From Ghiorsea sp. (lineage in GTDB: Bacteria; Pseudomonadota; Zetaproteobacteria; Mariprofundales; Mariprofundaceae), in contig JAUZQX010000133.1 of NCBI GenBank assembly GCA_030950765.1, forward strand, positions 1 through 7,589: DNA of 7,589 nucleotides, given 5' to 3'. Made by a program: the position numbers and the translations under genes. The notes beneath the pieces were generated by a model. It did no database searches, was not told where the DNA came from, and saw nothing but the letters and a program-made list of their open reading frames with translations. Below are positions 1 through 5,208 of the stretch, in pieces. Within the stretch, counting starts at the first letter, position 1. Every line of letters begins with the position of its first letter.

Positions 1-117
1 CCCAAAAAAATAAACTGGACACCTAAATCATGAGATTAGGAGTCAATTATGACAAGGAAATACGCATCATTCACGAAAGAGTTTAAGCTTGTTTCGCGGC
101 TTTGTTTGGCATGTTAA
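1..117 (+). mobile_element. Decayed left end of an IS3-like insertion sequence with truncated orfA
   Basis: An ATG at 49 opens a 22-codon reading frame ending at 117. Its first 14 residues (MTRKYASFTKEFKL) look like the start of the small OrfA protein of IS3-family transposases, whose helix-turn-helix N-terminus commonly reads RK..S.T.EFK. A Shine-Dalgarno-like AGGAG lies at 39-43, and the leader contains ACTGGACACC, the kind of TGGACAC sequence often found at IS3-family tips. After Leu14 the resemblance stops and the frame soon meets TAA, so only about 90 bp of the element survive and no active transposase can be made. The true outer end may lie just left of the window. Family assignment rests on a short motif and is inferred; the truncation is directly visible. 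Confidence 0.55.
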
Positions 118-137
118 CCATTAAATGGCTTGATGTT

Positions 138-167
138 GAAAACATCGGGGTCAAAAACATCGGGGTC
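138..167. repeat. Two tandem 15-bp units containing AACATCGGGGTC
   Basis: The core AAAACATCGGGGTC occurs at 139-152 and again at 154-167, a 15-bp period with only the first base of the unit differing (G, then A). Two copies are too few and too closely packed to be a CRISPR array. Similar CATCGGGGTC strings occur, to my recollection, near REP-associated (Y1/IS200-like) transposase genes in proteobacteria, so this may be more mobile-element debris. That link is memory-based and not proven here. The rest of 168-247 shows no gene or structure that I can support. Confidence 0.5.
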
Positions 168-247
168 TACCATTGGATTTTAGGGCTTGCTTCGCGCACT
201 TGAAGGAAAAGTAGAGGTTATTTTCCATTGTGTCATATCGTTGGTTA

Positions 248-286
248 ATGTGAAGTATGCTGTTAAGAGTTTACTTTACTTCACAT
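248..286. promoter_or_regulatory. Operator-like 10-bp inverted repeat upstream of the fic gene
   Basis: ATGTGAAGTA at 248-257 is repeated as its exact reverse complement TACTTCACAT at 277-286, with 19 bp between. The centre-to-centre distance is 29 bp, close to three helical turns, which would place two bound monomers or dimers on one face of DNA. The right arm overlaps a possible -35 hexamer (TTCACA, 280-285), followed after 16 bp by a weak -10 (TATTCT, 302-307). An 8-bp half-site, TGAAGTAT (251-258), recurs at 332-339 over the fic start codon. The repeats are directly visible. A repressor role, perhaps autoregulation by the HTH-bearing Fic protein, is inferred. Confidence 0.45.
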
Positions 287-330
287 ATTTCTTAGATTGT
301 TTATTCTTGTAATGTGATAAGGTAAATGAT

Positions 331-1218
331 ATGAAGTATAATAAAATTAGTTATTTAGATAAACTTGAGGCGCTTAGGGAGTATTTTCCTATGTCATCAG
401 CGTTGATTGAAGTGTTGGGTATTTCTCGCAACTCACTTCTCAACTGGCTTGATAGACCTGAATCCATCAAAGCGGAAAATCGTTTTAATATTGATGTGCT
501 TTATTGCAAACATTTTGTTGTGCCTGAGTGGGATAAACCCAAGCAGACTTATGATGCAGTATTGTTGCCTGATGATATGCCGCATAATCATCATGTGTTT
601 ATGCCTTTTTTGCGTCGCTTAAGTTATGGCACGATTGAAATTGAGACCAATATTGACCAAACAAGCTTTGATAAGGCGATTGATGCCGAAAAGTTGCCCA
701 AAAACATGCCTAAAGAAGAGTTTCATGAGGCATGGAATACATTTGCGACCATCAAAGAGCTGTGGCAAAAGGTGATTGAATATCAAGAGCCATTTGTTAC
801 ATCAGAAGAAAGCATTAAAACATTACACAGTGGTTTTATGCGTGGGGTTCACCCCAATGCAGGGTTTTATTCCAAGCATGTGCGTGTAATGGGGACATTG
901 GAAAACTTTGATACCACATTGCCTGAGGATGTACCCGAAGAGATGAATCGCTGGGTTTATAAGTATAAAGATGTGGTTTCACTTGAAGATATTGCCAAAG
1001 CACATGCTCATTTTGTTGCTATTCATCCGTTTGGTGATGGTAATGGGCGCGTGGGGCGAGCATTGGTGATGGCGCAATGTTTGAATGCGCGGTTGATGCC
1101 ACCTGTGTTTAATGGCGAGAATAGGGCGATGTATTTTGCAGCCATTGAACATGCCTTAGTGCATGGCAGACATGCGCCGTTGATTCGGTTGTTTTATGAG
1201 GCTTCTTCTTCGGGTTGA
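331..1218 (+). CDS. Fic-domain protein (predicted AMPylase) with N-terminal helix-turn-helix-like segment
   Basis: Fic enzymes usually transfer AMP from ATP to a hydroxyl of a target protein. The complete catalytic signature HPFGDGNGRVGR is at residues 232-243: His232 is the predicted general base, Asp237 the metal ligand, and the Gly/Asn/Arg residues form the phosphate anion hole. The target-docking flap and upstream helix fit residues 165-190 (LHSGFMRGVHPNAGFY). An N-terminal autoinhibitory motif of the class II type, (S/T)xxxE(G/N), is plausibly TIEIET at 101-106, with Thr in place of the usual Gly/Asn. Residues 18-40 (SSALIEVLGISRNSLLNWL) resemble a helix-turn-helix, unlike class II proteins whose winged helix is C-terminal. 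The ATG is preceded by AAGG (319-322). No separate antitoxin gene adjoins it, consistent with a self-inhibited Fic protein. The target is unknown. Fic identity is certain; the HTH and inhibitory motif are inferred. Confidence 0.92.
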   Translation: MKYNKISYLDKLEALREYFPMSSALIEVLGISRNSLLNWLDRPESIKAENRFNIDVLYCKHFVVPEWDKPKQTYDAVLLPDDMPHNHHVFMPFLRRLSYGTIEIETNIDQTSFDKAIDAEKLPKNMPKEEFHEAWNTFATIKELWQKVIEYQEPFVTSEESIKTLHSGFMRGVHPNAGFYSKHVRVMGTLENFDTTLPEDVPEEMNRWVYKYKDVVSLEDIAKAHAHFVAIHPFGDGNGRVGRALVMAQCLNARLMPPVFNGENRAMYFAAIEHALVHGRHAPLIRLFYEASSSG

Positions 1219-1239
1219 TGTTTGTTAATCCAAGGTGAT

Positions 1240-1275
1240 ATGAACAGTTTACGATATCCAAAGGTTAAAGCTTGA
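1240..1275 (+). other. Possible 11-codon leader ORF upstream of the SAM-binding protein gene
   Basis: An ATG at 1240 has a good ribosome-binding site (AAGGTG, 1232-1237) and encodes MNSLRYPKVKA before TGA, immediately followed by an in-frame TAG. It is in the same frame as the gene starting at 1309, which itself has no good Shine-Dalgarno. A 7-bp inverted repeat (AACAGTT at 1243-1249, AACTGTT at 1288-1294) spans the interval. It could be a leader peptide whose translation feeds the next gene, a remnant of a longer N-terminus cut by two stops, or chance. Coding is not demonstrated. Confidence 0.2.
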
Positions 1276-1308
1276 TAGATTGGGGCGAACTGTTTTAAAT
1301 GCTCGCCT

Positions 1309-1986
1309 ATGGATGAATACACCTTACTTGATAGTAGCACAGAACATGGTTTAACCATGCGTATATTTCAGCTTGGCGATGAGTTTTCAATTCGTGTAGA
1401 CCAAACCGATAGTGAATTGATGAATAATGAGTTTCACTATTCAGAAGATGTGTTGGCAGAGCTAGCTTGCGAGCCGATTCGAGCGCGAAAGAATGCACAT
1501 GTGTTGGTGGGTGGTTTGGGTATGGGCTTTACCCTTGCTTCGGCTTTAAAACATACGAATGATGATGCAACTGTGTCCGTGAGTGAGCTGATGGCTGCGG
1601 TGGTGCGCTGGAATGAATTGTATCTTGGCAAAGGCGCTGATTATCCGCTGCGAGACACACGTACGCGGGTTATCAATCAGGATGTTGGCAAAGTGATGAG
1701 CGAACATAAGGACACCTTTGATGCCATTATGCTTGATGTGGATAATGGCCCAGATGGGTTTACGCGAGATAGTAATGACTCTTTGTATGGCTTAACGGGA
1801 TTGACCAATGCCCATGAATCGTTGAAAAGTGGTGGTGTGTTAACCGTATGGTCGGCTGCACCTGATATAGAATTTACGCAACGTATGATGAAGGTTGGCT
1901 TTGAAGTGGAGCAACAACTGGTGAAAAGCCATCCGCAGCAAACACATGGGGCAAGGCATACGATTTGGATTGGTACACGTTATTAA
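1309..1986 (+). CDS. Spermidine-synthase-like SAM-binding protein (putative methyltransferase), function unknown
   Basis: The 225-residue protein has the Rossmann fold of the spermidine synthase/SAM methyltransferase superfamily. The glycine-rich nucleotide loop is HVLVGGLGMGFT at 64-75; Glu93 ends strand 2 (VSVSE) and should hold the SAM ribose; Asp125 follows strand 3; strand 4 with its acidic pair is IMLDVDNGPDG at 140-150. The N-terminal stretch QLGDEFSIRVDQTDSELMN (21-39) fits the beta-hairpin region of a family of short spermidine-synthase homologues in bacteria. It is shorter than true SpeE (about 280-290 residues), and I do not see the polyamine-site DxxDP motif, so aminopropyl transfer should not be assumed. 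It is likely cytosolic, with no signal peptide or membrane segment. ATG 1309 is the first in-frame ATG after the stop at 1276, but its ribosome-binding site is weak. No partner gene indicates the substrate. Confidence 0.8.
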   Translation: MDEYTLLDSSTEHGLTMRIFQLGDEFSIRVDQTDSELMNNEFHYSEDVLAELACEPIRARKNAHVLVGGLGMGFTLASALKHTNDDATVSVSELMAAVVRWNELYLGKGADYPLRDTRTRVINQDVGKVMSEHKDTFDAIMLDVDNGPDGFTRDSNDSLYGLTGLTNAHESLKSGGVLTVWSAAPDIEFTQRMMKVGFEVEQQLVKSHPQQTHGARHTIWIGTRY

Positions 1987-1988
1987 TC

Positions 1989-2246
1989 AATTCCCCACAG
2001 GTAGAGGGGTGCCACGGAGTGATGGGGTGTGTTCAGAATATAACTTTTTGACTTGCAGGTGCATAGTATGTCTACCCCATCAGCTTCGCTGCCACCCCTT
2101 CAAGAATGAAGGGGAATTTTGAGTGGTGTGAATTTTCTACCCCGTGCCGCAGGGCATCTTCTCGCGCTTTGCGATTCACCTTATCAGCTTCGCTGTCACC
2201 TCTTGTGCGTAGCCTGCCTGTGGTGCAAGAATGAAGGGGAATAGAG
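1989..2246. repeat. Cluster of diverged two-hairpin intergenic repeats in both orientations
   Basis: This gene-free stretch between the SAM-binding protein gene and rsgA is built from related units. A unit reads, in one orientation, AATTCCCC, hairpin loop, GGGGTG, a second small hairpin, then ATGGGGT. Copy A (1989-2038) is in that orientation. Copies B (2071-2120), C (2131-2156, partial) and D (2171-2246, with an insertion of roughly 20 bp) are in the opposite one. B and D share ATCAGCTTCGCTG and CAAGAATGAAGGGGAAT. The second stem differs between copies (CAC/GTG in A, CAGC/GCTG in B and D, TGCC/GGCA in C) yet still pairs. The units look like a dispersed genomic repeat rather than a gene. The reading frames crossing it look like accidental products of repeat sequence. 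Confidence 0.7.
2095..2120 (+). terminator. Perfect 8-bp hairpin followed by a short T run; possible terminator
   Basis: CCCCTTCA (2095-2102), loop AGAA, TGAAGGGG (2107-2114), then AATTTT. The stem is perfect and strong, but the T run is only four bases and the hairpin belongs to repeat copy B, so it may be a repeat feature first and a terminator only incidentally. It lies about 110 bp after the SAM-binding protein gene, with no better candidate in between. Confidence 0.3.
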
Positions 2247-2279
2247 GCAAGTCTTCCCCAAATACAATTAACGATTAGA

Positions 2280-3404
2280 GTGCGCGGCGTGAGTTTAAGT
2301 GATATTGGATTAGATGATTGGTTTGAAGAACATGTGCAGGCGTTTTGCGAGCAATCGCAAAGTGTGGCGCGTGTAGTGGCTGTGGATAGAGATAGACTTG
2401 TGGTGCATGATGGAAGCAAAGAGTTATCCGCAGAGTTGTTGGGTAAGTTCTTTTATGGTGCTGAGCGAGCGACAGCCTTTCCTTGTGTGGGCGATTGGGT
2501 ATGCCTTGAGCTTCATGATACTCAAACCGAATCAGACACTCAATTTTCCAGCATTCATACCGTATTACCGCGCAAAACCCTGCTCAAACGCAAAGCATCA
2601 GGTTATGATGATGAATTTCAATTGTTAGCAGCCAATATTGATACAGCATTGATTGTGATGGCATGTGATTATGATTTTCATGTGCGTAAACTTGAGCGCT
2701 TTTTGGTGTTGGTGAACGAGGGTAAGGTTGAGCCTGTTTTGATTCTTACCAAAACCGATTTGATGCACCCCGAAGACATTGAAGACTTGTTGTTTGATAT
2801 TGAAGATGCAGGCATAGACATAAAAACTATCCAAATAAGCAATAAAACAGGGGCAGGTGTGCAGCAGGTGCATGAGCTTATTCAGCCGACAAAAACCTAT
2901 TGTATGGTGGGTTCATCGGGGGTGGGAAAAAGCTCATTGATGAATCAATTGCTGGGTGAAAACACGTTTGAAACCCAAGAGGTGAGCGCCAATGGCGAAG
3001 GGCGACATACTACGGTGCGTAGACATTTGATGCTACTGGAGCAGGGCGGCATGATCGTGGATATGCCAGGTATGCGTGAGTTGGCGATTGCCGAAGTTAG
3101 CGAAGGCATTGAAGAAAGCTTCGAAGATATTTTGGAGCTTGCGTTGTCGTGTAGGTTTTCCAATTGCGGGCATAGCAATGAGCCGGGTTGTGCGATTATT
3201 GCAGCGATTGAGAATGATGAGCTGGATATTGACCACTACGATAACTATTTAAAAATTCAGAAAGAATCGACACATCATAAAACGACCTATGCCAAAGAAC
3301 GGCGCAAAGGTAAAAATGCTAGCCGCCTTGCTGAATCCAAAACACGAAATAAAAAACAACGTCTGACAGAAGCTGAGCTTAAGGCAGCTAAACTTAAAAA
3401 ATAG
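2280..3404 (+). CDS. rsgA: Ribosome small subunit-dependent GTPase A (RsgA/YjeQ)
   Basis: RsgA is a circularly permuted GTPase that checks late 30S subunit maturation and releases factors such as RbfA; its activity is inhibited by (p)ppGpp. The order of motifs shows the permutation. An N-terminal OB fold (about 25-105) is followed by G4 TKTD (157-160), G5-like SNKTG (187-191), G1/P-loop GSSGVGKSS (211-219), G2 in GRHTT (241-245) and G3 DMPG (261-264). The C-terminal zinc site is C291, C296, H298, C304 (CRFSNCGHSNEPGC), and the tail is lysine/arginine-rich, suited to rRNA contact. At 374 residues it is full length. The longest frame starts with GTG at 2280. A second GTG at 2289 gives MSLSDIGLDDWF, which resembles the family N-terminus better and has AGAG upstream, so the true start may be 2289. 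No strong Shine-Dalgarno is seen; the repeat cluster lies directly upstream. Confidence 0.96.
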   Translation: MRGVSLSDIGLDDWFEEHVQAFCEQSQSVARVVAVDRDRLVVHDGSKELSAELLGKFFYGAERATAFPCVGDWVCLELHDTQTESDTQFSSIHTVLPRKTLLKRKASGYDDEFQLLAANIDTALIVMACDYDFHVRKLERFLVLVNEGKVEPVLILTKTDLMHPEDIEDLLFDIEDAGIDIKTIQISNKTGAGVQQVHELIQPTKTYCMVGSSGVGKSSLMNQLLGENTFETQEVSANGEGRHTTVRRHLMLLEQGGMIVDMPGMRELAIAEVSEGIEESFEDILELALSCRFSNCGHSNEPGCAIIAAIENDELDIDHYDNYLKIQKESTHHKTTYAKERRKGKNASRLAESKTRNKKQRLTEAELKAAKLKK

Positions 3405-3412
3405 CCCTTAGA

Positions 3413-3580
3413 CTAAGGAAGCTTTGAACAAGTCATGGACGCATAATTGTGTCCAATGTATCCAAGATTTGCGTTGTGCGTTTGAGCAATAGCCTTGCTA
3501 TTCCATGCAACACACGCCTGGCATTTTGAATGCCCTGAAATACAATCTGCTTCATCCAGACTTATTCAGAGCTTCCCTAA
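3413..3580. repeat. 4-bp target-site duplication CTAA flanking the MITE
   Basis: CTAA at 3413-3416 and again at 3577-3580 directly flanks the element 3417-3576. It fits the YTAR target preference of the IS5 group. The right copy supplies the TAG stop of the - strand glycosyltransferase (reverse complement of 3577-3579). Before insertion the two convergent stop codons would have been only 8 bp apart (3405-3412). Confidence 0.8.
3417..3576. mobile_element. 160-bp MITE with IS5-type terminal inverted repeats
   Basis: The left end GGAAGCTTTGAACAAGTC (3417-3434) and the reverse complement of the right end, GGAAGCTCTGAATAAGTC (3576 to 3559), match at 16 of 18 positions, and both continue into TGGA after a 1-nt offset. 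IS5 itself has tips beginning GGAAGGTGCGAA.AAG, so the ends look IS5-group. CTAA is duplicated on both sides. The inside has no transposase frame but holds three small stems: GGAC/GTCC (3437-3454), AATAGC/GCTATT (3488-3502) and GGCATT/AATGCC (3520-3534). It is therefore a non-autonomous element needing a transposase supplied elsewhere. None of the hairpins is followed by a T run, so it is not an obvious terminator for either flanking gene. Confidence 0.8.
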
Positions 3581-4809
3581 GTGTTTTTAGCTTCAATCCA
3601 ACGTGACATAAACTCTGTGCTGCGATGATGGTGATGATTCAACATCAAACCGATAAAATTCCTTTGCCTATGGTTTTCTAACTTGTTTTGAACATCCAAT
3701 AAACGATTCAGTAAAGCTTGTTGGTTGTTTTCTTTGTGAAACAGTGTGTTTACAATATCAAAACCATTGTTTTGCGCTGTTTGCCACATTTTTTTATCCT
3801 GATAAAGAGCAATAGCAGCATCAGCAAAGTTTTGTGCGTCATCTTCAATTTTTCCAGCCCAGTTTAAACCGCCTGTCATGCCTTCTGCACCTATGCTGGT
3901 GGTGACTGAAGGTGTACCAAACAGCATGGCATCTGCCAGCTTGGTTTTAATGCCAGCTCCAAAGCGGAGTGGGGCAAGGCACAGACGCGCTGCTTGCATC
4001 ACTTGCTGCACACTTTCAGCCCTATCTTTTATCAAAAAACCTTGTTTGGTATTGTTTAAAGCGGTGGCTTTGGGCGGGGTGTATGCCCCATAAATATGCA
4101 GCTCTGCTTGTGGTAGTTGCTGGCGAATCAATGGCCAAATTTCTTCTTTGAGCCAAAGCACAGCATCCCAATTGGGCACATGCCTAAAATTGCCTATGGT
4201 CATAAAGTGATGGCGTTGTTCAAAATTGGGGCTGCTACTTGTGTCGGGTGTTTCTAACATAAAGGGGCATAGGTGCAGCAAAGCTTTATCTATGCCAAAG
4301 TGAGACTGTAATAAGTCATATTCATAATCGGATATGACAATGGATACATCGCTTCGATAGATAGCTGCGATTTCACGAAGGGCAATATCGTTATTTAACA
4401 TGCTGTGGCTGAAGGGTTGTTTGTCTTTTAAAGCTTGGTGCCTTGCTTCTCTAAGGCAATGTAAATCAATGGTTTCAATCATTCTTAATGCCTTCGGGCA
4501 GGTATTGGCAACGCGCCATCCAAACTGCTCTTCCATCATAAAACGGTCAAAAATAACGATATTGGGTTGTAGTTTGGTAAGAAAAACATCAAAACTACTG
4601 CAATTAAGGGTGATTTCTTGGGTGGTGATGCCTGATGTTTGCAAAGCTTGGCTGGCTTCGTTTTTTGCTGCAGCACAAGCAAAGGTAATGTCCCAACCTT
4701 GGTTTTGAAACAAGGCAATATGCTCCATGATACGCACGCTAGCGCCCGTGGATTGTGGCTCAGGCCAAACCAAACCTAATATGAGTACATGTTGTCTTTT
4801 GTTTATCAA
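3577..4809 (-). CDS. GT-B fold glycosyltransferase (GT4-like)
   Basis: The 410-residue protein is a probable sugar-nucleotide-dependent glycosyltransferase of surface polysaccharide or glycoconjugate synthesis; donor and acceptor cannot be read from sequence. The N-terminal Rossmann half begins with HVLILGLVWPEPQSTGASVRI (7-27), with the Gly-rich acceptor-side loop. The interdomain region is near 160-200. The C-terminal half starts at FMTIGNFRHVPNWDAVLWL (202-220). The donor site is LAPLRFGAGIKTKLADAMLFGTPSVTTSIGAEG (278-310), typical of GT4-like enzymes, although the classical EX7E second Glu is Asp293 here. No membrane segment or signal peptide is seen. It starts with TTG, supported by a well-placed AAAGGTG. 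Its C-terminus carries a run of four His (392-395). It is divergent from rpoZ, occupying the place where gmk lies in many relatives. The MITE touches its stop codon without truncating it. Confidence 0.88.
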   Translation of the reverse strand: MINKRQHVLILGLVWPEPQSTGASVRIMEHIALFQNQGWDITFACAAAKNEASQALQTSGITTQEITLNCSSFDVFLTKLQPNIVIFDRFMMEEQFGWRVANTCPKALRMIETIDLHCLREARHQALKDKQPFSHSMLNNDIALREIAAIYRSDVSIVISDYEYDLLQSHFGIDKALLHLCPFMLETPDTSSSPNFEQRHHFMTIGNFRHVPNWDAVLWLKEEIWPLIRQQLPQAELHIYGAYTPPKATALNNTKQGFLIKDRAESVQQVMQAARLCLAPLRFGAGIKTKLADAMLFGTPSVTTSIGAEGMTGGLNWAGKIEDDAQNFADAAIALYQDKKMWQTAQNNGFDIVNTLFHKENNQQALLNRLLDVQNKLENHRQRNFIGLMLNHHHHRSTEFMSRWIEAKNT

Positions 4810-4822
4810 TGTTTACACCTTT
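4807..4822 (-). promoter_or_regulatory. Ribosome-binding site deciding a TTG start for the glycosyltransferase
   Basis: On the - strand AAAGGTG (4822-4816) precedes TTG (4809-4807) by six bases. The first in-frame ATG is codon 28, which would delete the first beta-strand and Gly loop of the GT-B fold. The upstream TTG is therefore the convincing start. Confidence 0.7.
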
Positions 4823-4857
4823 AAAATCGACAAAAGACTAGCCGAAAAATAAAAGGC

Positions 4858-4885
4858 ATGACAATCAAATTTGATTTGATACATT
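4858..4885 (+). promoter_or_regulatory. Candidate rpoZ promoter with a 14-bp palindrome in its spacer
   Basis: ATGACA (4858-4863, five of six to the -35 consensus) is followed after 16 bp by TACATT (4880-4885), preceded by TG at 4877-4878 to give an extended -10 (TGATACATT). A start near 4892 would give a leader of about 20 bases with the strong GGAGGT (4901-4906) ahead of the rpoZ ATG. The spacer holds AATCAAATTTGATT (4863-4876), a perfect palindrome placed like an operator. It is not an FNR site, because the half-sites face the wrong way and the gap is wrong. Promoter function is predicted only. Confidence 0.4.
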
Positions 4886-4912
4886 TGCCTCATTCCCTTT
4901 GGAGGTCTTATC

Positions 4913-5161
4913 ATGGCTCGCGTTACTATTGAAGATTGTGTACGTTATTATCCCAACCGCTTTGAAATGGTTGTATTAGCGGCGCGTCGTGCCCGTCAAT
5001 TACAAAATGGTATGCCTAGTGTTCTTGAAAATGAAGGACACAAACCTGCAGTGCAAGCCCTTAAAGAGCTTGGTGAAGGTTATGTATCTTGGGAAAATGT
5101 GTTTGAGCTTGATGAACAAGAACGTTTGCAAGGCGAAGCAAAAGACGAGCTTGCTGAGTAA
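4913..5161 (+). CDS. rpoZ: DNA-directed RNA polymerase omega subunit
   Basis: Omega binds the beta-prime subunit, helps RNA polymerase assembly and, in E. coli, forms with beta-prime one ppGpp-binding site. At 82 residues it is near the usual length (91 in E. coli). The family signature is plain: MARVTIEDC (1-9), NRFEMVVLAARRARQL (15-30) and KPAVQALKEL (44-53), ending in an acidic tail (61-82) that is normally variable. ATG 4913 has the best Shine-Dalgarno of the window, GGAGGT six bases upstream. It is followed 47 bp later by spoT with no terminator between, so the two are probably co-transcribed, as in other proteobacteria. Unlike the gmk-rpoZ-spoT arrangement of E. coli and Pseudomonas, no gmk precedes it; a divergent glycosyltransferase does. 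Confidence 0.97.
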   Translation: MARVTIEDCVRYYPNRFEMVVLAARRARQLQNGMPSVLENEGHKPAVQALKELGEGYVSWENVFELDEQERLQGEAKDELAE

Positions 5162-5208
5162 CCTGCGCCTCTCCTGACTCATTTCTATCACTTGATGATT
5201 GACTATTT

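Noticed and set aside
138..167. Possible CRISPR repeats
   Set aside because: Only two 15-bp copies with no spacers of normal size and no cas genes.
331..1218. Two-gene Fic toxin-antitoxin module
   Set aside because: No small antitoxin gene with an inhibitory helix is found immediately before or after; the inhibitory motif appears to be internal to the protein.
2072..2419. 115-codon open frame on the - strand across the repeat cluster and the start of rsgA
   Set aside because: It overlaps rsgA antisense and its other half is translated repeat sequence; there is no ribosome-binding site or recognisable domain.
3406..3418. CCTTAGACTAAGG palindrome just after rsgA as a terminator
   Set aside because: It is formed by the chance junction of native sequence, the CTAA duplication and the MITE tip; the stem is short and has no T run.
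3631..3642. Four-histidine run near the glycosyltransferase C-terminus as an engineered tag
   Set aside because: It is only four residues, lies inside the protein, and is encoded within otherwise ordinary native sequence.
4863..4877. FNR/CRP-type site upstream of rpoZ
   Set aside because: The FNR consensus is TTGAT-N4-ATCAA; here the half-sites are in the reverse order with a shorter gap.
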